This document shows, piece by piece, positions 52,835 through 63,191 of a stretch of 64,000 bases of DNA. How positions within the stretch are numbered: the stretch's first letter is position 1; each line of letters opens with the position of its first letter. Location of the stretch: contig NZ_BHVV01000003.1 in NCBI RefSeq assembly GCF_003865015.1, forward strand, positions 62,001 to 126,000. Direction: 5' to 3'. The notes below the pieces were generated by a model. That model was not told where the DNA came from, ran no database searches, and saw only the letters and a list, made by a program, of their open reading frames with translations. Source of the stretch: Sulfurisoma sediminicola (GTDB lineage: Bacteria; Pseudomonadota; Gammaproteobacteria; Burkholderiales; Rhodocyclaceae). The translations under genes were made by a program, and so were the position numbers.

Positions 52835-53607
52835 CCACGTCGATGACACTCGTAAAAAGAATGCACCTGCGCCTCAGCGAATTCCTGATGCCCGGCCTGT
52901 TCGGGCTTCTTGTTTTTGGCTTCGCCATGCCGGCAAGCGCCGGGATGTTCACCGTCACGCCCGTGCGCATTTTCATGAACCCCAAGGACCGGGCGGTCGC
53001 CGTGACCATCACCAACGAAGGCGACGAGGAAATCGTCATGCAGGCCGACCTCTATCTCTGGAAGCAGGCGCCAGGCGGCCAGGACCAGCTGACCGCTACC
53101 GAAGACCTGCTGCTGTCCCCCCCGATCATCAAGCTGGGCCCGCGGGCGCGCCAGGTGGTGCGGCTTGCAAGGCTTGGGGCGATGGCCAACCCGACCGAAC
53201 AGCTCACCTATCGGATGATCCTGCGCGAAGTCCCCGAAGCCAGGGCGGCAAAGGGCAATGACATGTTCCTGCAGATCGCCATGGCGATGTCCATGCCGGT
53301 CTTCATCACGCCGCCCGGCGCCAAGGGCAAGCTCGGCTGCACTGCGGAGCGCATCGCGGCCAACGCGGTCAGGGCCACCTGCGAAAACTCGGGGAACGCC
53401 CACGTGCATCCGACGACCCTGCAGCTCAACAATGACGCCGGGGAGAAGCTCGCGAGCGACGACGCCGGCGGCTACATCCTGCCTGAGATCAAGCGCAGCT
53501 TCGACCTGAAAAGGAAGGAAGGGAAGATTCCGGCCGGCAAGGCGACGCTGGTGGTGTCGCTGGCCGACGGAACGACCGAGAGCTACGCGATAACCATCGG
53601 CGAGTAG
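52831..53607 (+). CDS. Periplasmic fimbrial chaperone, operon 2
   Basis: 258 residues from GTG 52831 (overlap GTGA). Signal peptide ends PASAGM. PapD-like features: FTVTPVRIFMNPKDRAVAVT, MQADLYLWKQAPGGQDQL, the binding strand PPIIKLGPRARQVVRLARLG, and YRMILREVPEA. Compared with the operon 1 chaperone it is clearly a separate paralogue. Chaperone for the SCPU subunits of this operon. Confidence 0.87.
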   Translation: MTTSMTLVKRMHLRLSEFLMPGLFGLLVFGFAMPASAGMFTVTPVRIFMNPKDRAVAVTITNEGDEEIVMQADLYLWKQAPGGQDQLTATEDLLLSPPIIKLGPRARQVVRLARLGAMANPTEQLTYRMILREVPEARAAKGNDMFLQIAMAMSMPVFITPPGAKGKLGCTAERIAANAVRATCENSGNAHVHPTTLQLNNDAGEKLASDDAGGYILPEIKRSFDLKRKEGKIPAGKATLVVSLADGTTESYAITIGE

Positions 53608-53698
53608 TGCTTTGCGTTCTTCGTTTCATCCGCGAGGCATCCGTTCCTGCGCTGTGGTGCCGACAGTTCCTTCCTGATCCCGGCGCCACGGCGGGTTC

Positions 53699-56266
53699 GT
53701 GCCGATCGCCATGACGCGGTTCTCCTTCCTTCGTCCGACTGCCGCAGCCCTGCTTGGGATGCTGCTCGCTTGGCTGCCGCCCCGGCCGGTCTGCGCCCAA
53801 CCGTCCGCGGCGGTTCCGAGATCCTACGACCCAAAGCCGGTGCCGGGCATTCCCGACGTCGTCTACCCCGAGCCCCGGGTTCCTGCAGCGCCGGCGCCAG
53901 CCCCGGCGGCTCCAGCCAAGGCGCCCGCTGCGGCGCCTCCGGCCGCTGGCGGCGCCGCTCCGAAGGAGGCGTCCAAGCCCGCGTCAGGCGGTTCCGTCAA
54001 GGGGGCGGATCGCATACTGCCCTTGGAAGTCGTGGTCAATGGGACCAAGAGTGGCACCTGGGTGCTGGTCGAGCGTGCCGGTGCGCTGTATGCGCCGCGC
54101 GATGCCTTCGAGGAGTGGCGCGTACAAGTTGACCCACAGGCCCAGGCCATCACATTCAGGGGCCAGGAGTACCTGCCCATGAACGCGGTTCCCGGATACA
54201 AGTCCCGGGTGGACTTCGCCAGCCAGTCGCTGGAGCTGATGTTTTCCCCCGAGGCATTTGCCGCCACGCGCCTGATGCTCAAGCCTGCGACGACCCTTTC
54301 CATCACCCCGGCGGAGCCGACGGTGTTTTTCAATTACGACGTCAATTATCAGCGCACGGAGGCAAAGTCCGCGCCGACGCTGGAAAGCGCGGGCATGGTC
54401 GGGGAACTCGGGTTTTCCTCGGAGCTCGGGATCCTCACCAGCAGCATGCTGGTCCAGAACAACAATGTGGTCCAGAACAATCAGGAGCGCTTCCTGCGCC
54501 TCGAAACGACCCTGACCAAGGACTTCGCCGGCGAAAACAAGACGCTCAAGGTCGGCGACACGGCAACTCGGGCGGGGCTGATGGGACGCAGCGTCTACTT
54601 CGGCGGCGTCCAGTTCGGCACCAACTTCGGCCTGACGCCGGGCTTCATCACCAATCCCCAGCCCATCCTCAGCGGCATGTCGGTGGTTCCGTCGACAGTC
54701 GACCTGTACATCAACGATGTCCTGCGCCAGACCTCGCAGGTGCCGACAGGGCCCTTCGCCATCGACAATTTCCCGGTGTTGTCGGGCGGGGGCGAGGCCC
54801 GGATGGTGGTGCGCGATCTGCTCGGGCGCGAATCGGTGATCACCAGGTCGTTCTTTACCAGCAACAAGCTGCTGGCACCCGGCCTGAACGACTGGAGCGT
54901 CGAAGCCGGCAAGGTCAGGCGTGGCCTGGGCAGCGTAAGCAACGACTACGGTGCCGGCTTCGCCCGGGGCATCTGGCGACGGGGCATCACCGACGGCCTT
55001 TCGCTGGAGGGGGTGGCCGAGGCCACGTCGAAGCAGCGTTTCTTCGAAATTGGGGGCGCCGCGGCCGTTCCCGGACAGATGCTCGCCAGCGCCGCGATCG
55101 CCGACAGCTATGTCAAGAGTCTCGGGCACGGCCGCCAATGGCAGCTGGGGCTGGAGCGCCAGGGCCTGCGCAGCAGCATCTACCTTCAGGCGATCGGCGC
55201 GACGGCCGAGTGGCGGCCCTTCGGCGAGGAGATCGACGTGACGCCGACGTGGCGGCAGGTCGCCGCCAACTGGACCTATAGCACCGACCGCCTGGGCAAT
55301 TTCGGCTTGGGTTACGCTTCGTCGAGGCTGTTCGACGCCACCCATATCGACACCGCGAGCGCCAACTACACGGTGCAGGTCGCCGAGCATGGTCAACTGA
55401 TGGTCAACGCCAGCCGTTCATGGGGTCACTTCAGCGGCACATCCGCGGGACTGACGCTGATGTTCCCGCTGGACAACGGCCGAATCGTTACCGCGTCGGC
55501 GAACAAGGGCAGCAAACAGACCACCGACTACTATCTGGCCGCCACGCAGTCCCCGACGCAGGACAGCGGGCTTGGCTGGCGCGTCCTTGCCGGACGGCAG
55601 CAGAACCGCTCGCACGAGGAGGCCGGGCTCAACTACTTTGGCCGCTACGGCCAGATCGGCGGCGACTTCAGCATGTCGCCTGACATTAATGTGCAGCGCC
55701 TGTACGGCAGTGGCGGCCTCGTCCTCACGGACGGCCACCTGTTCGCGACCCAGCGCTCGAACCAGAGCCTCGCGCTGGTCGAAGTGCCCGGTTACGGCGG
55801 CGTCGGCGTCGGGCTGGGCAGCACCGTGATGACCCATACCGATGCCGACGGCGTGGCGCTGGTTCCCCAACTCTCGCCCTACCAGCGCAATTCCGTGCGC
55901 CTCGATCCCCAGGACCTGCCGGTCAGCGCCGAACTCGATTCGATCGAGGAACTCGTGGTACCGGCCTGGCGCACCGTCGTCAAGGTCAAATTTCCGGTGC
56001 GCGGAGGGCGCGGTGCCCTGCTGCGGATCGTCCTCGACGACGGCGACGTGGCTCCGGCCGGGTCCATCGTGGCGATCGAGGGCGACAAGCAAGAGTTCTA
56101 CGTGGCCCGGCGCGGCGAGGCATTCGTGACCGGTCTGCAACCAAACAACCGGCTGCGGCTCAAATGGAAGGATCAGCAATGCGAAATGGAGGTTGTCCTG
56201 CCGGAAGGGACGCGGGACAATATTCCACGCATAGGTCCGCTGCCCTGCAAGGGAGTCAAACGATGA
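53699..56266 (+). CDS. Fimbrial outer-membrane usher, operon 2
   Basis: 855 residues from GTG 53699 (ATG 53711 is also possible; neither has a clear ribosome site). Signal peptide, then a Pro/Ala-rich linker (about residues 58-100), an N-domain (LPLEVVVNGTKSGTWVLVER), a FimD-type barrel and plug (VVPSTVDLYINDVLRQTSQV; GPFAIDNFPVLSGGGEARMV) and a C-terminal end with the QQCEMEVVLPEG segment. The gap of 91 bases to the chaperone is the largest inside this operon. Stop overlaps the next start as ATGA. Confidence 0.87.
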   Translation: MPIAMTRFSFLRPTAAALLGMLLAWLPPRPVCAQPSAAVPRSYDPKPVPGIPDVVYPEPRVPAAPAPAPAAPAKAPAAAPPAAGGAAPKEASKPASGGSVKGADRILPLEVVVNGTKSGTWVLVERAGALYAPRDAFEEWRVQVDPQAQAITFRGQEYLPMNAVPGYKSRVDFASQSLELMFSPEAFAATRLMLKPATTLSITPAEPTVFFNYDVNYQRTEAKSAPTLESAGMVGELGFSSELGILTSSMLVQNNNVVQNNQERFLRLETTLTKDFAGENKTLKVGDTATRAGLMGRSVYFGGVQFGTNFGLTPGFITNPQPILSGMSVVPSTVDLYINDVLRQTSQVPTGPFAIDNFPVLSGGGEARMVVRDLLGRESVITRSFFTSNKLLAPGLNDWSVEAGKVRRGLGSVSNDYGAGFARGIWRRGITDGLSLEGVAEATSKQRFFEIGGAAAVPGQMLASAAIADSYVKSLGHGRQWQLGLERQGLRSSIYLQAIGATAEWRPFGEEIDVTPTWRQVAANWTYSTDRLGNFGLGYASSRLFDATHIDTASANYTVQVAEHGQLMVNASRSWGHFSGTSAGLTLMFPLDNGRIVTASANKGSKQTTDYYLAATQSPTQDSGLGWRVLAGRQQNRSHEEAGLNYFGRYGQIGGDFSMSPDINVQRLYGSGGLVLTDGHLFATQRSNQSLALVEVPGYGGVGVGLGSTVMTHTDADGVALVPQLSPYQRNSVRLDPQDLPVSAELDSIEELVVPAWRTVVKVKFPVRGGRGALLRIVLDDGDVAPAGSIVAIEGDKQEFYVARRGEAFVTGLQPNNRLRLKWKDQQCEMEVVLPEGTRDNIPRIGPLPCKGVKR

Positions 56267-57144
56267 GGTCCTACACCATCAGGCTGCTGGCGGCGCTCGC
56301 GCTGATGTGCGCGGCTTGCGCCGCACAAGCCGTCATTACCTGCACGGTGCCGACATCGGGCGGATTCACGACGGCCTACGCCGGTGCGACCGGCACGCTG
56401 CTCAACATCACCCAGGGGACGGTCACCTTCAGCTGCACCCGCAGCGTCGGTGGCGATCCGCTTACCGTGCTGCTGCGCGCCAACAACGGCGCAAACGCCT
56501 TGGGCGTGCAGAACCGGGCGCGTCTGGGCGCCACGGGGAACTACCTCAATTACGACGGCCACAAGAACAGCACGTGCACGTCCCTGTGGACGAGCCTCGT
56601 GGTCGGAGATTTCATGACAATCAACCTGGCGGCGGTGGTTGGCGTCGCCCAGCCCATTTCGGTCAACTTCTGGGGTTGCGTTCCGGCCGGGCAGGCGGCG
56701 GTTGCGGGAACCTATACCGACACGGTGAGCATGCGGGTGCGCAACAACACGAATACTAACAACCTCTCGCCCACCGGGACATTCGCCGTTTCCATCACGG
56801 TCCCGGCCTCCTGCACCATCGCAGCGCCGGCCCCGAGCCCCTTGACCATCAACTACACGGCCTTCCAGCCGGCTCCCGCCACCGGCAGTACCCTCGGCAG
56901 TGCCACTTGCACCAACAACCTCCCCTATGAGCTGTCGCTCGACGTCTACATCGCGGTCAGCCCCGTGAGCAATCTGCAATACAGCCTCAATATCGATGGC
57001 ACGGCGGGGAAGGTATCGAAGCGGGGCAACGGGGGTGCGCAGGGCTACACCATCAACGTCAGCATGCCTGCCGGACAGGCAGGGAAATGCTCCTCGGGCA
57101 GTTGCTCCGGCACGCAGATGCACACGATTTACGTCACTTATTGA
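56263..57144 (+). CDS. Two-domain SCPU fimbrial protein, probable tip adhesin of operon 2
   Basis: 293 residues from ATG 56263. Signal peptide ends AAQAV. Two SCPU-type domains in tandem: the first from VITCTVPTSGGF to GTYTDTVSMRVRN, the second from ASCTIAAPAPSPLTINYTAF to the end KCSSGSCSGTQMHTIYVTY. Two-domain proteins after the usher are typical tip adhesins of archaic pili. The C-terminal motif GSCSGTQ matches GSCAGTQ in the first subunit of the operon. Confidence 0.8.
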   Translation: MRSYTIRLLAALALMCAACAAQAVITCTVPTSGGFTTAYAGATGTLLNITQGTVTFSCTRSVGGDPLTVLLRANNGANALGVQNRARLGATGNYLNYDGHKNSTCTSLWTSLVVGDFMTINLAAVVGVAQPISVNFWGCVPAGQAAVAGTYTDTVSMRVRNNTNTNNLSPTGTFAVSITVPASCTIAAPAPSPLTINYTAFQPAPATGSTLGSATCTNNLPYELSLDVYIAVSPVSNLQYSLNIDGTAGKVSKRGNGGAQGYTINVSMPAGQAGKCSSGSCSGTQMHTIYVTY

Positions 57145-57194
57145 CTGACCCGCCGCGATCCCCGGGAGTTCTGGGGAGCCGGGTCCGTCGAGGC

Positions 57195-57216
57195 GCCGCG
57201 CCGCTGGCGGCGCGGC
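57195..57216. terminator. Strong hairpin between convergent genes
   Basis: Perfect 8-bp stem GCCGCGCC/GGCGCGGC with a 6-base loop, between the end of fimbrial operon 2 and the end of the protease gene. No T-tract follows on either strand, so its action as a terminator is uncertain. Confidence 0.4.
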
Positions 57217-57224
57217 AGCGGGGC

Positions 57225-58391
<1,167 letters not shown>

Positions 58392-58444
58392 GTCGAAGTC
58401 GGCGGGCCTAAACTAGGGGGCCGGCGTTGCCGGAAGGAGAATTC

Positions 58445-59215
58445 ATGGATCGCGAAGAATTGCGCGGCACCCTCGATACCCTGCTGGAAGCCGCGCGCTT
58501 CCGGGATTATTGCCCAAACGGCCTGCAAGTGGAAGGTCGCGGCGAGGTGCGGCGCGTGCTCTGCGGCGTCACCGCGAGCCAGGCGCTGATCGACGAGGCG
58601 GTACGCCGCGACGTCGATGCGGTGCTGGTGCATCACGGCTGGTTCTGGCGCGGCGAGGACGGCCGCATCACCGGTTTCCGCAAGCGGCGCATGGCGGCGC
58701 TGCTGGCACATGACATCAGCCTGTTCGCCTACCACCTGCCGCTCGACGCCCATGCCGAACTCGGCAACAACGCGCAGCTCGGGCGGCTGCTGGGCTGGGA
58801 AACGACGGGACGATTCGCCGAGCAGGACATCGGCTTTCTCGGCGTGTCGCTACAGCCGTCCCAAGGGATACCGCTTCGCATAAGTTCTTCCGGCGAGCTG
58901 GCAGCGCACATCGGCCGCACGCTGGGGCGCGAGGCGCTGCTGGTCGGCGACGCGACGCGGCCTGTCCAGCGCGTGGCCTGGTGCAGCGGCGGCGCCCAGG
59001 GCTATTTCGAGCAGGCGATCCTGGCCGGCGCCGACGTCTATGTCAGCGGCGAGATCTCGGAGCAGACCGTGCATCTGGCGCGCGAATCGGGCGTGCCCTA
59101 CATCGCGGCCGGCCACCATGCGACCGAGCGCTACGGCGTGCAGGCGCTGGGCCGGCATCTGGCGGAAAATTGCGGCCTGAGCTGCGAGTACTTCGAACTC
59201 GACAACCCCGTCTAG
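58445..59215 (+). CDS. Nif3-like dinuclear metal-binding protein (DUF34/YbgI family)
   Basis: 256 residues from ATG 58445, with GGAAGGAGAA upstream. Motifs of the Nif3/DUF34 family: FRDYCPNGLQVEGRGEVRRV, the metal site VLVHHGWFW, FAYHLPLDAH with GNNAQLGRLLG, DVYVSGEISEQ and the second site AAGHHATERYGV. The family is hexameric and often labelled GTP cyclohydrolase I type 2, but its physiological role is not settled. It is divergent from the protease gene. Confidence 0.88.
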   Translation: MDREELRGTLDTLLEAARFRDYCPNGLQVEGRGEVRRVLCGVTASQALIDEAVRRDVDAVLVHHGWFWRGEDGRITGFRKRRMAALLAHDISLFAYHLPLDAHAELGNNAQLGRLLGWETTGRFAEQDIGFLGVSLQPSQGIPLRISSSGELAAHIGRTLGREALLVGDATRPVQRVAWCSGGAQGYFEQAILAGADVYVSGEISEQTVHLARESGVPYIAAGHHATERYGVQALGRHLAENCGLSCEYFELDNPV

Positions 59216-59225
59216 AAGGCATTCC

Positions 59226-59645
59226 ATGGACTATGTATTTTTCAGCGAGCGGCTGCGCGACGACTTTCTCGCCCGTGCGGCCGAGCTGGGCGTGAGCTGC
59301 GCCCTGGCCACCGATCCCGCGGCGGACGACGAAGTGCCCGCCTTGCTGGTGACGATAGCCGACGACGTGGCGGAGGAGGCGCTCGACGTGCTCGAAGCCC
59401 GTTACGACGAACTGATGGAAGAGCAGTCGGGCGAGGCGGCGGAGGAAGCCGGCTGGCTCGACAACCGCGTCGCGGGCGTCTCGGTGGCACTCGACGACGG
59501 CAGCGTGCGGACCATCCGCCTCGAGCCCGGGCTCGCCAACCGGCTGCTGCAGGCTTTTTCGGTCGAGGAGATCCACGACCTCGTCACGGCGGTGGCGCGG
59601 AGCCTTGCCGGTCCCGAAGAGCCTCGGCTCTGCAAGAAGGTCTGA
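59226..59645 (+). CDS. Conserved hypothetical protein, acidic
   Basis: 139 residues, 10 bases after the Nif3-like gene. No signal peptide or membrane helix. It is strongly acidic in the middle (EEALDVLEARYDELMEEQSG) and has a small C-terminal helical domain (FSVEEIHDLVTAVARSL). I do not recognise a named domain. Position suggests cotranscription with the Nif3-like gene. Confidence 0.6.
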   Translation: MDYVFFSERLRDDFLARAAELGVSCALATDPAADDEVPALLVTIADDVAEEALDVLEARYDELMEEQSGEAAEEAGWLDNRVAGVSVALDDGSVRTIRLEPGLANRLLQAFSVEEIHDLVTAVARSLAGPEEPRLCKKV

Positions 59646-59661
59646 GGCGGGCCTTCGGCGC

Positions 59662-60930
59662 TCAGGCGGCGCGCGCGACCGCTTCGGTAGCGAGCATCTG
59701 CTCCAGCATCAGGATTTCCTCGGCCACGCACTGCGGCAGGCCGTTGCGCTGGCCGCCGCGGTTGTCCTCGAGCAGGTGGGCGAGGAATTCGCCGCATGCG
59801 GGCGTCGGCCACAGCTCCTGCAGCCTGGCGGAAAGGTGGGGAAAGTCCTCGATGGAAAAGCTGCCGGTGGCGCCGCCCCAGCCTGCGGGCTGGACGTTGA
59901 AGGTCTGGCGCAGCTCCTGCGCGGTGCGTTCGAAGTCCTCCTTCATCTGCGAGCGGCGGTAGACCTCGAGCAGCTTGAGCCAGTGGTAGAGCGCGCGCTT
60001 GGGATTGACGCGGATGCGCTCGGTCAGCGCGTCGGCGGCACCCTGGGCCAGCCCCATCGACACCATGATCTCGGCGAGTTCGATCGATTGGTCGGCGCCG
60101 GCGGCGACATTCGGCGCGGATGCTTCGTTCGCCGCCGCCGGCGGTGAGGGGATGTCGGGGAGCTCGAATTCGAGCGCGTCCAGCACCACGGTCTGGTCGG
60201 GTGCGGGGTCCGCGGCGACTGCCGCTGCCGGCGGCGCGGGCACAGCGGGTTGGGCCTGCACGGCGGCGGCCGCGGCCAGGGGATGTCCGGGGTCTGCCTC
60301 CTGACCCGTCTGGCGGGACCTCCGCGCGGGCGGCGGCAGCGCGACTGCCGCTTCGTCCTCGGGGATCACCGTGGGTGTCGCGGCGGGACTTGGCGCTGCC
60401 AACGCCGCGAGGCGGCGCCGCTCCGCGAAATGGCGTCTGCCGAGGAGCCAGAAAAGGAAGACGATGACCGCCGCCATCAGCGCCCGCACGGTCATCTCGG
60501 GAACGGTTGCAGACATGTCGTCATCCGCCTGCAGGGGGGCGGCCCTGGCGACGGCTTCACTCCGGGTGGGCGCAGCAGCCGACGGCGCGCCGGCGATGGG
60601 CCAGGCCGCAACGATGCCGTGGATGTCGTTGATCATGCCGTTGATGTTGCGCACCCGGAGGAGGATGTCGCCGAGGACGTCCGCCTCGGCCGCCCGGGCC
60701 TGGGCCGCCTGGTACTCGACCCGTAGCAGCGCGCGTTCGTCCGGCGGGAAGTCTTCGGCCGGGGAGGTCAGCGCGGGGTCCAGGCGCAGCGGCTGCTCGC
60801 GCGTCGTCGCGTGCGCCGCCAGCGGCGGGCACAACATCAGGGCGCAGGCGGTCAGCAGTACGCGCGCCGGACTGGCGGCGCCGCCGGCCTTCCGCCGGCC
60901 GGCCGCGCGTGGCATGAGAGTGGGCTTCAA
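59662..60930 (-). CDS. FimV-like membrane protein with C-terminal TPR-type domain
   Basis: 422 residues: signal peptide (about residues 22-43, ending AAHA), a short periplasmic helical region, one membrane helix (about 148-167), a Pro/Ala-rich cytoplasmic linker, and a C-terminal domain with IELAEIMVSMGLAQGAADAL and ALYHWLKLLEVYRRSQMKED, which resembles the cytoplasmic FimV C-terminal (TPR) domain. LysM was not seen. FimV-type proteins organise polar type IV pili and adenylate cyclase activity. A link to the MSHA-like cluster is possible but not shown. Confidence 0.65.
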   Translation of the reverse strand: MKPTLMPRAAGRRKAGGAASPARVLLTACALMLCPPLAAHATTREQPLRLDPALTSPAEDFPPDERALLRVEYQAAQARAAEADVLGDILLRVRNINGMINDIHGIVAAWPIAGAPSAAAPTRSEAVARAAPLQADDDMSATVPEMTVRALMAAVIVFLFWLLGRRHFAERRRLAALAAPSPAATPTVIPEDEAAVALPPPARRSRQTGQEADPGHPLAAAAAVQAQPAVPAPPAAAVAADPAPDQTVVLDALEFELPDIPSPPAAANEASAPNVAAGADQSIELAEIMVSMGLAQGAADALTERIRVNPKRALYHWLKLLEVYRRSQMKEDFERTAQELRQTFNVQPAGWGGATGSFSIEDFPHLSARLQELWPTPACGEFLAHLLEDNRGGQRNGLPQCVAEEILMLEQMLATEAVARAA

Positions 60931-61205
60931 CGATGTTCCCGGTACACTGGTTCGCCGATTTGGAAGGTTGCGCAGGATAAAGTTGCCGCAGACTGGCGGA
61001 GTCTAGCCGCGCGCCGCGCGTTTGAAAGGCCGAAGAACGCCATGCTCCCCGCCTTTTCCTTCACCAGGCGCCTGCTGCCGGTCGTCGGCAGCGATGGCGG
61101 CTTCCCGGTTCGCCGCATAGTCTGCGTCGGCCGCATCGCCGGCCTCGACGGGCTGCAGGCGAGCATCGTCTAGAATCCGGCCCTTTCGATCCATCCCACC
61201 CTGCG
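60931..61205. other. Intergenic region upstream of dctP
   Basis: 275 bp between divergent genes with no convincing coding frame. TAGAAT at 61174-61179 could be a -10 box for dctP, but no -35 box is visible at the right distance. Confidence 0.4.
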
Positions 61206-62234
61206 ATGAAACGTCTCCTTGCCTCCCTGCTTGTCGCCCTCGCCGTGCTGCCGGCGCCGAGTTTTGCCGAGGAGATCATCCTCCGCGTCCACCACTTCCT
61301 GCCGACGAACTCGACGGCCCATGCGAAGATCCTCGGCCCCTGGTGCGACAAGCTGGCGAAGGACTCGGGCGGACGCCTCAAGTGCCAGATCTATCCCTCG
61401 ATGCAGCTCGGCGGCACGCCGGGGCAGCTCTACGACCAGGCCCGGGACGGCGTCGCCGACGTGATATGGACCCTGCTCGGCTACACGGCGGGCCGCTTTC
61501 CGCTGATCGAGGTGTTCGAGCTGCCCTTCATGATGACCACGGCCGAGGCCACCAGCCGCGCGGTCTGGGACTACGCCCAGACCTATGCCGCCGCCGAGTT
61601 CAAGGACGTCAAGCCGCTCGCCTTCCATGTGCACGAACCGGGCTACTTTTTCCTCGCCAAACGGCCGGTGACCCAGCTCGCCGACCTCAAGGGGCTCAAG
61701 CTGCGGGCGCCGACGCGCATCACCAACAAGATGCTCGCCGCGCTCGGCGCCATTCCCGTCGGCATGCCCGTGCCGCAGGTCACCGAGTCGCTCTCGAAGG
61801 GCGTGATCGACGGCGCGCTGCTGCCCTACGAGGTGGTGCCCTCGATCAAGGTGCACGAGGTGACGCGCTTCGCCTCCGAGACCGACCCCAAAGTGCCCGG
61901 CCTCTACACCTCGGTGTTCATGGTGGCGATGAACAAGGCGAAGTACGAATCCCTGCCTGCGGACCTGAAGAAGATCGTAGATGCCAACAGCGGCATCGGC
62001 CTCTCGGCCACCGCCGGCCGCCTTTACGACGAGGCCGCGCCGGTGTCGCGGAAGCTGGTGCAGGAACGCGGCAACCAGATCAACGTCATCCCGGCCGCCG
62101 AACTGGAGAAATGGAAGCAGGCCACCGACCGCCTCGACGACGAGTGGGTCGCCGACGTGGGCAAGCGCGGCCATAACGGCAAGGCCCTGCTCGATGCCGC
62201 GCGCGAGGCGATCGCCCGCCACAGCCGCAAGTGA
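61206..62234 (+). CDS. TRAP transporter substrate-binding protein (DctP family), orphan
   Basis: 342 residues with a signal peptide (about 22 residues, ending SFAEE). DctP-fold motifs: LRVHHFLPTNSTAHAKIL, YPSMQLGGTPGQLYDQARDG, and the carboxylate-binding Arg in KGLKLRAPTRITNKMLAALG, then GVIDGALLPYEVVP. It should bind an organic acid in the periplasm. No dctQ or dctM membrane subunits are in the window, so its transporter lies elsewhere or it has another role. Confidence 0.88.
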   Translation: MKRLLASLLVALAVLPAPSFAEEIILRVHHFLPTNSTAHAKILGPWCDKLAKDSGGRLKCQIYPSMQLGGTPGQLYDQARDGVADVIWTLLGYTAGRFPLIEVFELPFMMTTAEATSRAVWDYAQTYAAAEFKDVKPLAFHVHEPGYFFLAKRPVTQLADLKGLKLRAPTRITNKMLAALGAIPVGMPVPQVTESLSKGVIDGALLPYEVVPSIKVHEVTRFASETDPKVPGLYTSVFMVAMNKAKYESLPADLKKIVDANSGIGLSATAGRLYDEAAPVSRKLVQERGNQINVIPAAELEKWKQATDRLDDEWVADVGKRGHNGKALLDAAREAIARHSRK

Positions 62235-62381
62235 GGCGGGGGCCCTGCCCATCTATGACTTTCGTCGAATATACATCGGACATGTAGTGCGCTAGCATCC
62301 GCTCCGACGCCATGACCGCATGAAAATTCGCGGCGACACAGCCGCAGCGCATGGCGCGGCAAAGCCAAGGAGGGCAGCGCA

Positions 62382-62630
62382 ATGAGCCACACCGCAGACG
62401 ACACGGCGGAGATCATCGAGGACGGCGACACCGTGCGCCTGGCCTCGGGCATCGGGCCCGGCGACCTGGCGGTCGCGCGCAGCGAATGCGGCCAATACCT
62501 GCTGATCACCTGCAGCGACGCGCTGGTCGCGATGTACGGCGCCATGGGCGGCAGCGTCGAGGCCGTCGAGTTCGCCGACGGCGGCAGCTATTCGGTCGAG
62601 GAGCTGCTCGACGTCATCGGCGAAGCCTGA
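62382..62630 (+). CDS. Small acidic conserved hypothetical protein
   Basis: 82 residues with a good ribosome site (AAGGAGGG) before the ATG. Acidic; no signal peptide or membrane helix. The pattern ARSECGQYLLITCSDALVAM holds its only two cysteines. I do not recognise a family. The gene converges with msrA (12 bases between stops). Confidence 0.6.
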   Translation: MSHTADDTAEIIEDGDTVRLASGIGPGDLAVARSECGQYLLITCSDALVAMYGAMGGSVEAVEFADGGSYSVEELLDVIGEA

Positions 62631-62642
62631 GGGTCCCAACGA

Positions 62643-63191
62643 TCACGGCTTCAGCCGGGCGCGGAACTTCTCGCGCAGCTTGGCCGCCTTGGGGGCGACC
62701 ACGGCGACGCAGTAGGGCTGGCGGGGATTGTTGGCGAGGTAGTCCTGGTGGTAGTCCTCGGCCGGCCAGAAAGTCGGCGCCGGCGCCACGGTGGTGACGA
62801 TGGGGTCGGGCCAGATTTTCGCGGCATCGAGTTCGGCGATCAATTCGCGGGCGATGCGCTCCTGCTCGTCCGAGTGGGTGAAGATGGCCGAACGGTACTG
62901 GCTGCCGACGTCGTTGCCCTGGCGGTCGGGCGTGGTCGGGTCGTGGATGGCGAAGAAGGCTTCGAGCAGGGTCCGGTAGTCGATCCTGGCCGGGTCGAAG
63001 GCGATTTGCACGACCTCGACGTGGCCGGTGCGGCCGTCGCAGACCGAGCGATAGTCGGGATCGGCCGTGTGGCCGCCGCAATACCCCGAGATCACCGAAT
63101 CGACGCCGTCAAGCTGGCGCAGAGCCGCCTCCAGGCACCAGAAGCAGCCGCCGCCGAGGGTCGCCGTCGCGGCCGGGGAAGAGTCTTGCAT
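62643..63191 (-). CDS. msrA: Peptide-methionine (S)-S-oxide reductase MsrA
   Basis: 182 residues from ATG 63191. Catalytic motif GGGCFWCLEA with C16 and C19, then GYCGGHTADPDYRSVCDGRTGH and FWPAEDYHQDYLANN. Cytoplasmic repair of oxidised methionine. An in-frame open stretch further upstream has no ribosome site and is not used. Confidence 0.94.
   Translation of the reverse strand: MQDSSPAATATLGGGCFWCLEAALRQLDGVDSVISGYCGGHTADPDYRSVCDGRTGHVEVVQIAFDPARIDYRTLLEAFFAIHDPTTPDRQGNDVGSQYRSAIFTHSDEQERIARELIAELDAAKIWPDPIVTTVAPAPTFWPAEDYHQDYLANNPRQPYCVAVVAPKAAKLREKFRARLKP

Noticed and set aside
53608-53698. Stem-loop GTGGTGCCG/CGGCGCCAC in the gap before the second usher as an attenuator
   Set aside because: A wobble pair and a 17-base loop with no T-tract make it too weak to call.
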